NCBI GenBank assembly: GCA_004299665.1
Contig: SCQZ01000364.1
Span: 1-21,481 of the forward strand
DNA from: Jatrophihabitans sp.
GTDB taxonomy: Bacteria; Actinomycetota; Actinomycetes; Mycobacteriales; Jatrophihabitantaceae
Length of the DNA: 21,481 nt
Reading direction: 5' to 3'
This document shows positions 1-6,296 of this stretch, in pieces. The stretch's first letter is position 1. Each line of letters opens with the position of its first letter. Both the position numbers and the translations under genes were made by a program. The notes under the pieces are model-generated. The model made no database searches. It was not told where the DNA came from and worked only from the letters and a program-made list of their open reading frames with translations.

Positions 1-416
1 CATCGGGCGCCGCCTGGGCGGTGCTGTCGCTGCTCAACAGCGAGCGGGCCATGAACGGCCTGCCGCCGCTGCAGATGAACAGCAACCTGATCGCCAGCGC
101 CCACGCGCACAACCTGGCGATGGCCGCGGCGAACACGCTGTCCCACCAGTTGCCCGGTGAGCCGTCGCTGGGGACCCGGCTGCTGAACGCGGGCTACAAC
201 TGGTACTACGCGGGCGAGAACATCGGCTGGTCGACGGACATGTCGACCAACGGTGCGCTGGCCATGGAGCAGTCGATGTACAACGAGGTGCCGCCGAACG
301 ACGGGCACCGCCTGAACATCCTGAGCCCGAACTTCCGCAACGTGGGCATCGACGTCGTGATGGACAGCGCCAACGGCAAGATCTGGCTCACCTGCGACTT
401 CGGCAGCCTCCGCTAG
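1..416 (+). CDS. CAP-superfamily (SCP/PR-1-like) protein, 5'-truncated
   Basis: This is the C-terminal part of a CAP-domain protein. The reading frame is open from the first complete codon at base 3, so the true start, and probably a signal peptide, lie outside the window; the GTG at 21 is internal. The visible part runs from an LLNSERA helix typical of bacterial CAP domains, through a HNLAMA segment and LSHQ, to the family motif GENIGWS near the middle and NDGHRLNILSP near the end, closing with NVGIDVV and a beta strand. CAP proteins are usually secreted; bacterial members are widespread but mostly of unknown biochemical role. No transmembrane segment is visible in this piece. The TAG stop at 414-416 is followed immediately by a strong hairpin, so the gene appears to end its own transcription unit. 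The family assignment is firm; the function is not known. Confidence 0.85.
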   Translation, partial: SGAAWAVLSLLNSERAMNGLPPLQMNSNLIASAHAHNLAMAAANTLSHQLPGEPSLGTRLLNAGYNWYYAGENIGWSTDMSTNGALAMEQSMYNEVPPNDGHRLNILSPNFRNVGIDVVMDSANGKIWLTCDFGSLR

Positions 417-417
417 G

Positions 418-442
418 GCGGTGGCCCGGGGAGGGCCGCCGC
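418..442 (+). terminator. Hairpin after the CAP gene
   Basis: A 10-bp stem (418-427 with 433-442, one G-U pair) closes a 5-base loop and starts 2 bases after the CAP gene stop. No U-tract follows, which is common for actinobacterial terminators. It is a likely terminator by position and stability; not tested. Confidence 0.55.
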
Positions 443-484
443 ATCGAAAACTGCAGTGGGCGGTGGGGCGCAGGGCGCTGTCGA

Positions 485-508
485 GGCGAGACCGGGGGCG
501 GGCTCGCC
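485..508 (-). terminator. Hairpin downstream of ilvD
   Basis: GGCGAG at 485-490 pairs with CTCGCC at 503-508. Two further pairs lie inside across one mismatch, leaving a 6-base loop. It lies about 8 bases beyond the ilvD stop codon on the minus strand. There is no U-tract. Possible terminator for ilvD, moderate support only. Confidence 0.4.
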
Positions 509-516
509 GCGGCGAA

Positions 517-2214
517 TCAGCCGCAGACGGCGCCCTGCGCGGCAGATCCCACCAGCTTGGCGTACTTGCCCAGGACGCCGTGGTCGAAGGCCTGGGGCCG
601 CGGCTTCCAGCCGGCCCGGCGCCGCTCCAGCTCCGCGCCGTCGATGAGCAGGTCGAGCGTGCGGGCGGCCAGGTCCAGCCGGATCCGGTCGCCGTCGTGC
701 ACCAGCGCGATCGGCCCGCCGTGCGCCGCCTCGGGCGCGATGTGGCCGATGCACGGCCCGGTGGTCCCGCCCGAGAACCGCCCGTCCGTCACGAGCAGCA
801 CGTCCTTGCCGAGGCCGGCGCCCTTGATGGCACCGGTGATCGCGAGCATCTCCCGCATCCCGGGCCCGCCCTTGGGTCCCTCCCAGCGGATCACGACCAC
901 GTCCCCGGCCGTGATCGTGCCGGCCGCCAGCGCGTCCATCGCCGGCTGCTCGGTGTCGAACACCCGGGCGGGACCCTCGAAGGTCGGCGCCTCGAGCCCG
1001 GCGCTCTTGACCACGGCGCCGTCGGGGGCCAGCGAGCCCTTGAGGATGGTGATGCCGCCGGTCCGGTGGATCGGCGTCGCCAGCGCGTGGATGATCTTGC
1101 CGTCGGGGTCCGGCGGTGCGATCTCGGCGAGGTTCTCGGCCATGGTCCGGCCGGTCACGGTGAGGCAGTCGCCGTGCAGCAGTCCGGCGTCGAGCAGCGC
1201 CTTCATCACGACCGGGACGCCGCCGATCCGGTCGACGTCGGTCATGACGTAACGGCCGAAGGGCTTGACGTCGGCCAGGTGCGGGACCTTGTCCCCGATG
1301 CGGTTGAAGTCGTCCAGCGTCAGTTCGACCTTCGCCTCGTGCGCGATCGCCAGCAGGTGCAGCACCGCGTTGGTCGAGCCGCCGAGCGCCATGACCACCG
1401 TGATCGCGTTCTCGAAGGCCGCCTTGGTCAAGATGGTGCGCGCGGTGATCCCGGCGTCGACCAGGTGGACGACGGCCTCGCCGGAGCGCTCGGCGAAGGC
1501 GTCGCGCCGGCTGTCGGGGGCCGGCGGCGCGGCGCTGCCCGGCAGCGACATCCCGAGCGCCTCCGCGGCCGAGGCGATGGTGTTCGCGGTGTACATGCCG
1601 CCGCAGGCACCCTCGCCCGGGCAGATCGCCCGCTCGATCTCGTTGACCTCCTCGCGGCTCATCCGGCCGGCCAGGCACGCGCCCACGGCCTCGAACGCGT
1701 CGATGATGGTCACGTCCCGACCCTGGTAGCGGCCCGGCAGCGTCGAGCCGGCATAGAGGAAGACCGCGGCGATGTCCAGCCGTGCCGCGGCCATCAGCAT
1801 CCCCGGCTCGGACTTGTCGCAGCCGGCGAGCAGCACGGCACCGTCGAGCTGTTCGGCGCGGAACACCGTCTCGACCGAGTCGGCGATCACCTCGCGGCTG
1901 ACCAGGGAATAGTGCATGCCGTCGTGGCCCATCGAGATGCCGTCGGAGACCGAGATCGTCCCGAACTCCAGCGGGAAGCCGTCCGCCCCGCGCACCCCGA
2001 CCTTCGCCTGCTTGGCCAGCCGCGCCAGCGACAGGTTGCACGGGGTGATCTCGTTCCAACTCGACGCGACACCGATCTGCGGCTTGCGCCAGTCGTCGTC
2101 CCCCATGCCGACCGCGCGCAGCATGCCCCGCGCCGCCGCGCGCTCGAGTCCGTCGGTGACGATGCCGCTGTGCGGCTTGCGGTGCTGACGAGGATCTGAC
2201 GGCGACTCACTCAC
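517..2214 (-). CDS. ilvD: Dihydroxy-acid dehydratase
   Basis: IlvD dehydrates 2,3-dihydroxy-isovalerate and 2,3-dihydroxy-3-methylvalerate to the 2-keto acids, the penultimate step of valine and isoleucine synthesis (the valine branch also feeds leucine and pantothenate). The 565-residue protein has the normal family length. Three cysteines expected to bind the Fe-S cluster are present: C59 in TPCNLSL, C132 in GCDKSEPG and C204 in CGGMYTANT. The C-terminal signature DGRFSGGT, which carries the catalytic serine, is followed by GHIAPEA. The GTG start at 2214 is chosen because a -10-like TAGGGT ends exactly six bases upstream and no Shine-Dalgarno is visible, so a leaderless mRNA is likely. The gene is transcribed alone, divergent from the cfp6-like gene. 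Edd (6-phosphogluconate dehydratase) belongs to the same superfamily, but the length and motifs fit IlvD. Confidence 0.96.
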   Translation of the reverse strand: MSESPSDPRQHRKPHSGIVTDGLERAAARGMLRAVGMGDDDWRKPQIGVASSWNEITPCNLSLARLAKQAKVGVRGADGFPLEFGTISVSDGISMGHDGMHYSLVSREVIADSVETVFRAEQLDGAVLLAGCDKSEPGMLMAAARLDIAAVFLYAGSTLPGRYQGRDVTIIDAFEAVGACLAGRMSREEVNEIERAICPGEGACGGMYTANTIASAAEALGMSLPGSAAPPAPDSRRDAFAERSGEAVVHLVDAGITARTILTKAAFENAITVVMALGGSTNAVLHLLAIAHEAKVELTLDDFNRIGDKVPHLADVKPFGRYVMTDVDRIGGVPVVMKALLDAGLLHGDCLTVTGRTMAENLAEIAPPDPDGKIIHALATPIHRTGGITILKGSLAPDGAVVKSAGLEAPTFEGPARVFDTEQPAMDALAAGTITAGDVVVIRWEGPKGGPGMREMLAITGAIKGAGLGKDVLLVTDGRFSGGTTGPCIGHIAPEAAHGGPIALVHDGDRIRLDLAARTLDLLIDGAELERRRAGWKPRPQAFDHGVLGKYAKLVGSAAQGAVCG

Positions 2215-2220
2215 GCCTGC

Positions 2221-2226
2221 ACCCTA
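2221..2226 (-). promoter_or_regulatory. -10 element of ilvD (leaderless)
   Basis: Read on the minus strand this is TAGGGT, ending six bases before the ilvD GTG. That spacing puts the transcription start at or within a base of the start codon. No clear -35 is seen. Confidence 0.5.
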
Positions 2227-2231
2227 CGCGT

Positions 2232-2237
2232 TACGGT
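2232..2237 (+). promoter_or_regulatory. -10 element of the cfp6-like gene (leaderless)
   Basis: TACGGT ends six bases before the GTG at 2244, mirroring the ilvD promoter five bases away. No Shine-Dalgarno lies between it and the start codon. Confidence 0.5.
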
Positions 2238-2243
2238 TCTCCC

Positions 2244-2735
2244 GTGAGCGCGACTCCTGAGGCCGACGGCGCCCGCATCTTCCGGGTCCCGCGCAGCGCC
2301 TATCTGGTGGTGCTGTTCGTGCTGATCGGCACGATCCCGCTGGCGTTCGCGGGTGCGTTGCACGACGCGGTCGGCTCTGCCGACAGCCCGGTCACCGACG
2401 TCGTGGTCGGGTGGCGGCTGGTGTTCCTGCTCGTCCCGCTCGCCGCGATCGCGTTCATCGCACGGACCCGGACGGTGGTGGATCCGTCCGGGGTGACGGT
2501 GCGCGCGCTGCTGGGTACGCGCCACCTGTCGTGGACCGACATCCGGGGCATCTCGGTGCGGCGGCGGTCGGTCTTCGCGGTCTGCGGGGACGGCACCGTC
2601 CGGCTGCCCTGCGTCACGATCGGCGGCCTCGCGGCGTTCACCGCGGCGAGCGGCGGGCACCTGCCGCAACTGGCCCCGCCGACCCCCAAGTACCCCCTCG
2701 CGCGCCGCCCGCGGCCGCGCGTCAGACCTCGTTGA
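2244..2735 (+). CDS. Membrane-anchored bacterial PH-domain protein (Cfp6-like)
   Basis: This 163-residue protein has two hydrophobic segments (about residues 18-41 and 53-73). A small beta-rich domain follows at about 75-145, with VDPSGVTVRALLGTRHLSWTDI, the pattern of bacterial PH-like domains (the bPH_6 type found in M. tuberculosis Cfp6, Rv3004). The tail is basic and proline-rich. PH-like domains of this type are thought to sit at the membrane, but no precise function is established. The identification is supported by position: cfp6 lies in the same orientation upstream of lppZ in M. tuberculosis, as here. The GTG start at 2244 is supported by a -10 element six bases upstream. The 3' end overlaps the convergent dehydrogenase gene by 14 bases. 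Confidence 0.75.
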   Translation: MSATPEADGARIFRVPRSAYLVVLFVLIGTIPLAFAGALHDAVGSADSPVTDVVVGWRLVFLLVPLAAIAFIARTRTVVDPSGVTVRALLGTRHLSWTDIRGISVRRRSVFAVCGDGTVRLPCVTIGGLAAFTAASGGHLPQLAPPTPKYPLARRPRPRVRPR

Positions 2736-3603
2736 CCAGCGGTTCGCCCGCCAGGTAGCGCCCCACCTGCGCCCGCACGAGCGACCGCGCGCGCCGCTCC
2801 CAGCCGGTGGTCCCGCCCCCGACGTGCGGCGTCAGCAGCAGGTTCGGGGCGTGCCAGAGCGGATGGCCCGCGGGCAGCGGTTCGGGATCGGTGACGTCCA
2901 GGAATGCGCGCAGCCGCCCCCGCCGCAGTTCGGCGAGCAGGGCGCCGGTGTCCACGATCGCGCCCCGCGCGACGTTGACCACCACCGCGCCGTCGGGCAG
3001 TGCCGCGAGGAACTGCGCGTCGAGCAGGTGGGCGGTGGCCGGCGTGAGCGGCAACGCGACGACGACCGCCTGCTGGTACGGCAGCAGCGCGCCGACGTCC
3101 GCCAGGGTCCGGATGCCGTCCCGGGCCGTGCGCCCCACCATCGTCACGTCCGCACCTAACGCCGAGACCGCGCCGGCCACCCGTGCACCGATGTCGCCCG
3201 CGCCGAGGACGAGCACGGATGCGCCGTCCAGGGTGTCGCCGCGGTGCCGCTCCCAGGTCGCCGTCCGCTGCTGCTCGGCGAACCGCGGCAGGTCGCGCAG
3301 CACAGCGATCAGCCCGCCGACGGCGAGTTCGGCGGTGGACGCGCCGTGCACGCCCCGCGCGTTGCACAGCGTCACGCCGGCGGGCAGGACCGACCGCCAA
3401 CTCTCGTATCCGGCGCTGAGCAACTGGACGACCTTCAGGCGCGGCAGCGCCGCCAGCGTCGCCGCGGGCACCGGCCCCGCCATGTAGATCGGCACCAGGA
3501 ACTCGGTGTCCGCGGGCGGGTCGAGGCTGGTGACGACCCGCACCGCGAGGCCCTCGAGCGCGGCGGCGAACCGTTCGTCCGGGACGCACACCGTGATCGT
3601 CAC
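2722..3603 (-). CDS. D-2-hydroxyacid dehydrogenase family protein
   Basis: A 293-residue NAD(P)-dependent oxidoreductase of the D-isomer-specific 2-hydroxyacid dehydrogenase family, expected to interconvert a 2-hydroxy acid and its 2-keto acid in the cytoplasm. The Rossmann fold shows GAGDIG at about 134-139. The catalytic Arg, Glu and His are at R213 (NVARGAIVD), E241 (DPEPLP) and H260 (LTPHVGGGT). The second strand ends in VGRTAR with no acidic residue, which hints at NADP(H) rather than NAD(H). It is too short for SerA and lacks SerA's C-terminal regulatory domains, so the substrate is not known; glyoxylate or hydroxypyruvate reductase activity is possible. The GTG at 3603 is preferred to longer upstream reading because the family fold begins there (TITVCVPD) and CAGACT lies six bases upstream. 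The gene is divergent from the lppZ-like gene. Confidence 0.85.
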   Translation of the reverse strand: MTITVCVPDERFAAALEGLAVRVVTSLDPPADTEFLVPIYMAGPVPAATLAALPRLKVVQLLSAGYESWRSVLPAGVTLCNARGVHGASTAELAVGGLIAVLRDLPRFAEQQRTATWERHRGDTLDGASVLVLGAGDIGARVAGAVSALGADVTMVGRTARDGIRTLADVGALLPYQQAVVVALPLTPATAHLLDAQFLAALPDGAVVVNVARGAIVDTGALLAELRRGRLRAFLDVTDPEPLPAGHPLWHAPNLLLTPHVGGGTTGWERRARSLVRAQVGRYLAGEPLVNEV

Positions 3604-3766
3604 GTCCCGAGTCTGCCAGTGGCCGGCGCGCCCGAACGTCTCCTCGTCGCGAACGAGCGGCTCGTCCCACAGCCTGGCGCTGTTCGGTGCCCGAACTGCC
3701 GGAAGCGGTCGCCTTCCCACCAGCACGCGCGATCGTGGCTGCCGGGCAGCAGGCACACTGGATTGC
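3604..3766. promoter_or_regulatory. Divergent control region with CGAAC motifs
   Basis: This is the longest gene-free gap in the window. CGAACG occurs at 3633-3638 and 3650-3655. CTCGT-N5-ACGAG forms a dyad at 3643-3657, and GTTCGG-TGC-CCGAAC forms another at 3682-3696. Candidate -10 elements flank the gap: CAGACT (minus, 3610-3615) six bases before the dehydrogenase GTG and CACACT (plus, 3754-3759) seven bases before the lipoprotein GTG. A regulator site is possible; the regulator cannot be named. Confidence 0.35.
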
Positions 3767-4966
3767 GTGTCCCGGAGCCGGCTCGTGCGCACGGCGCTGC
3801 TGCTCGCCGCCGTCACGGTGCTGGCCGGCTGCGCCGCCGGTGCCCGGGCGGCCCCGGACTGGCGCCCCCAGCCGTCCTTCTCCGGTGACGGGCCGGACCG
3901 CACCCTCGTCCCCGCGCTGCCGGCGCCCGGCCGGGACGCCCGGGGCGGGCCGCACGGCGGCGGCACGTCACCGTCGCACGCCCCCTCGTCGCCGTCGTCG
4001 ACGCAGCCGGCCGACCCGGCGGTGGTCGCGGCGCACCTGGCGGCGCCGGTCGGGCTCACGTTGCTGCCGGACGGCACGGCGCTGGTGGGTGAGCGGACCA
4101 CCGGGCGCATCGTCGACGTGCAGCCGCAACCGGGCATGCCGGTCCGGACGGTGCGCACCCTGACGGGCCTGGACGCCGGCGGCGACGGCGGGTTACTCGA
4201 CCTCGCGCTCTCACCGAACTACTTCCAGGACTCGCTGATCTTCGCGTACGTCACCACGCCCACCGACAACCGCGTGATCACCTTCACGCTGACCGGCCCG
4301 GCCACCCCGGTCATCACCGGGATCCCGAAGGGGGGCACCGGGAACGCCGGGCGTATCGCCTTCGGGGCCGACGGCGACCTGTACGTCGCGACCGGGGACG
4401 CCGGCGATCCGGCGCTGGCGGCCGATCCGAACAGCCTTGCCGGCAAGGTGCTGCGGATCACCGACATCGGCACCCCGGCGCCCGGGAACCCGGACCCCGC
4501 CTCGCCGGTCTTCGCGAGCGGCTCGCCGGGCATGGCCGGATTGTGTGCGGACGCGTCCACCGTCGTCGCGGTGAGCGCCGACCGCGTCGACCTCGTCCTG
4601 GCCGGTGCGAGCTACGGCTGGCCTGCCGCGGAACCGGGTGACAGCGCGGCGATCGGCACGCTCCCGGCGGGCCGCCGGGCGGCGGGCGGCTGTGCGCTGA
4701 TGGGCGGCAGCCTGTACGTGACCTCCCTGGACGGCCGCGCCCTGCTCGCGGCCACGTTCGGGCGCGACGGCACCGCGGTGAAGCTCGGTGACTTCCAGGC
4801 CACGCTGGTGAACCGGTACGGCCGGCTGCGCACCGTCGTCGCCGCCCCGGACGGAGCCCTGTGGCTGACGACCTCGAACACCGACGGGCGCGGCACGCCG
4901 GCCCCGGACGACGAGCGGGTGCTGCGCATCGTCCCGTCCGGCGGCGCCGGGACCAACCCCGCATGA
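3767..4966 (+). CDS. lppZ: LppZ-like lipoprotein with GSDH/PQQ-dehydrogenase-type beta-propeller
   Basis: A 399-residue lipoprotein. The signal peptide at 1-21 ends in the lipobox LAGC, with C22 as the lipidated cysteine, so it should be anchored to the outer face of the membrane. A Pro/Ser/Gly-rich linker (about 25-85) leads to a six-bladed propeller of the glucose/sorbosone dehydrogenase family: VGLTLLPDGTALVGER, GDGGLLDLALSPNY, AGRIAFGADGDLYVATGDAG, DPNSLAGKVLRI and YGWP are all recognisable. The catalytic His normally before NGGR is replaced (GTGNAGR), and the usual GHRNP cofactor motif reads GSPGM, so PQQ-dependent catalysis is doubtful. M. tuberculosis LppZ (Rv3006) has the same fold class and genomic position. 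The GTG at 3767 is chosen because it directly precedes a basic n-region and signal peptide; the upstream extension has no signal character. The gene converges on 4977 with a 10-base gap. Confidence 0.8.
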   Translation: MSRSRLVRTALLLAAVTVLAGCAAGARAAPDWRPQPSFSGDGPDRTLVPALPAPGRDARGGPHGGGTSPSHAPSSPSSTQPADPAVVAAHLAAPVGLTLLPDGTALVGERTTGRIVDVQPQPGMPVRTVRTLTGLDAGGDGGLLDLALSPNYFQDSLIFAYVTTPTDNRVITFTLTGPATPVITGIPKGGTGNAGRIAFGADGDLYVATGDAGDPALAADPNSLAGKVLRITDIGTPAPGNPDPASPVFASGSPGMAGLCADASTVVAVSADRVDLVLAGASYGWPAAEPGDSAAIGTLPAGRRAAGGCALMGGSLYVTSLDGRALLAATFGRDGTAVKLGDFQATLVNRYGRLRTVVAAPDGALWLTTSNTDGRGTPAPDDERVLRIVPSGGAGTNPA

Positions 4967-4976
4967 CGGGCCGGCC

Positions 4977-5474
4977 TCACAGGCTCGCGTCGGCGTCCTC
5001 GCGCTGGCGCACGGTGCGCCGGATCTGGTCGATGTTGTCGCGCAGCATGTCCGACACCAGCGCGTCGGTCCGCGGGTCGGCCAGCACCGCCAGCACGACC
5101 CGCAGCGCGGTCTCGGTCACCTCGCCCACCAGCCGGTCCCCGAAGGGCACGCCGGACAGCCGGCCGGTGGTCGGGTCCTCCCTGATCTTCTCCTTGATCA
5201 TCTCGCGGATCTGCTCGTGGTTCTCCTGCAGCGCCGCCGCGATGTTGCGGGTGTAGCTGCCGGTTCGCAGCACGTCGGCCAACTCGTCCAGGACCGCCAC
5301 GGTGATCGGGCGCTTGATGATCTCGACGACCCGCTCCGAGGCGCGGTTGATCATCCGTACGACGAGGGGCTGGCGCATGCCGCAGTGGACGAGCACGCGG
5401 CCGATGATCCCGGCCACCACCGCCAGGCCGATCGCGGCGAGCAGGACGACGAGCAGGATGCCGGTCGCCGTCAC
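4977..5474 (-). CDS. Small single-pass membrane protein of unknown function
   Basis: I do not recognise this 165-residue protein. It has one N-terminal membrane segment (about residues 4-26), then a mostly alpha-helical, highly charged cytoplasmic or extracytoplasmic part. Notable stretches are INRASERVVEIIKRP, an amphipathic EQIREMIKEKIRED at about 89-102, GVPFGDRLVGEV, and DNIDQIRRTVRQ close to the end. The GTG start at 5474 is firm: it overlaps the TGA of the upstream TRIC-type gene in a GTGA junction, and GGAAGGGA lies six bases before it (5481-5488, minus strand). Translation is therefore probably coupled to the channel gene, which suggests related roles. The repeated helical pattern slightly resembles DUF445, but not enough to assign it. 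Confidence 0.7.
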   Translation of the reverse strand: MTATGILLVVLLAAIGLAVVAGIIGRVLVHCGMRQPLVVRMINRASERVVEIIKRPITVAVLDELADVLRTGSYTRNIAAALQENHEQIREMIKEKIREDPTTGRLSGVPFGDRLVGEVTETALRVVLAVLADPRTDALVSDMLRDNIDQIRRTVRQREDADASL

Positions 5475-6190
5475 GGCCGGTCCCTTCCGTCCCGGCGCCC
5501 CGGGCGCCTGAGCACTCCGCCGCGCAGCCGGGCGCGGTAGCGCGCGGGCACCACCTGCTTGGGCGACCACGCGTCGGCATCGGGCAGGATCCACCTGCGC
5601 CAGCGCGCCAGCAGGCACAGGCCCGCGCCGACGACCAGCGCGGCCAGCGAACCCGCGGTGGGGTAGCCCTGGTAGGCCAGGATCACCAGGACGCCGCTGG
5701 CGAGCGCGGCACTGGTCGCGTAGAGGGTGTTGCCGCCGAGGACGGCCGGCACCCGGCGCAGCACGATGTCGCGCACGGCGCCGCCGCCGACGGCGGTGAT
5801 GGTGCCGAGCAGCACGGCCGGCAGCCACCCGAGCCCGACCCCGAGGGTCTTCTGCGCCCCCGCGGCGGCCCAGCACCCGAGCGCGAGCGCGTCCACGACC
5901 GGCCACGCGCGGTCCCACAGCCGGCCCTCCACCCGGACCAGGTAGGCCAGCGCCGCTCCCCCGAACGCCGTGGTCAGGTAGGCGTAGTCGGTCAGCGCGA
6001 CGGGGGTGCCGCGCTGCAGCAGCGTGTCCCGGATGAGGCCGCCACCGAGGCCGGACAGGATCGCCAGCACCACGAAACCCACCGGATCGAACTTCGCGCG
6101 GCGCGCGATCACGCCGCCCAGCACGGCGTTCGTGAACACGCCGGTCAGGTCCAGCACCCGGAACAGGTCGGTGACCGGTACGGCGCTCAC
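5471..6190 (-). CDS. TRIC-type (UPF0126/YadS-like) cation channel family membrane protein
   Basis: This 239-residue integral membrane protein belongs to the UPF0126 family, which contains prokaryotic trimeric intracellular cation (TRIC) channel homologues. The two inverted family repeats are evident: GGGLIRDTLL in the first half and GGGAVRDIVL in the second, each in a run of hydrophobic helices, giving about seven membrane segments. Prokaryotic TRIC proteins form trimeric channels with K+ and Na+ permeability; other family members are proposed to move other solutes, so the substrate is uncertain. The C-terminus is basic, probably cytoplasmic. The GTG at 6190 (SAVPVTDLFRVLDLTG) is preferred; a GTG at 6211 would add seven residues, and neither has a clear Shine-Dalgarno. 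The stop overlaps the start of the 165-residue gene by four bases. Confidence 0.85.
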   Translation of the reverse strand: MSAVPVTDLFRVLDLTGVFTNAVLGGVIARRAKFDPVGFVVLAILSGLGGGLIRDTLLQRGTPVALTDYAYLTTAFGGAALAYLVRVEGRLWDRAWPVVDALALGCWAAAGAQKTLGVGLGWLPAVLLGTITAVGGGAVRDIVLRRVPAVLGGNTLYATSAALASGVLVILAYQGYPTAGSLAALVVGAGLCLLARWRRWILPDADAWSPKQVVPARYRARLRGGVLRRPGRRDGRDRP

Positions 6191-6242
6191 GGCGCGTCCG
6201 GCCGCGGCCACCGGCCGCCGTGCCCGGTCACCGTCGACTACC

Positions 6243-6273
6243 CCGCGACCCGGAGCACCCGTGCGGGTTGCGG
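6243..6273 (-). terminator. Imperfect hairpin between gatB and the TRIC gene
   Basis: The 9-base arms 6243-6251 and 6265-6273 pair with one mismatch on the minus strand (a G-U pair on the plus strand). GCAC/GTGC can pair again inside the loop. It lies about 24 bases past the gatB stop in a 106-bp gap, so it may terminate the gatCAB operon. No U-tract. Confidence 0.35.
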
Positions 6274-6296
6274 ACGCGCTCGGACCCCGCGGGCGA

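Noticed and set aside
413..2059. Long second minus-strand frame across ilvD
   Set aside because: Arg/Gly/Ala-rich composition typical of an out-of-frame reading of a GC-rich gene, with no recognisable motif.
421..2199. Long open frame on the plus strand opposite ilvD
   Set aside because: It is a high-GC shadow of ilvD, rich in Arg, Gly, Asp and His with no domain pattern; ilvD has complete catalytic motifs.
2722..3603. Call as SerA (phosphoglycerate dehydrogenase)
   Set aside because: The protein is about 293 residues and lacks the C-terminal regulatory domains of actinobacterial SerA.
3682..3696. LexA (SOS) box
   Set aside because: The actinobacterial box has GAAC-N4-GTTC orientation; this dyad is GTTC-N7-GAAC.
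3604..4158. N-terminal extension of the 2-hydroxyacid dehydrogenase
   Set aside because: It would run antisense to the lipoprotein gene and has no homology-like pattern; the fold starts at the GTG at 3603.
4977..5474. Assignment of the 165-residue protein to DUF445
   Set aside because: Only a vague helical similarity; length and motifs are not sufficient.
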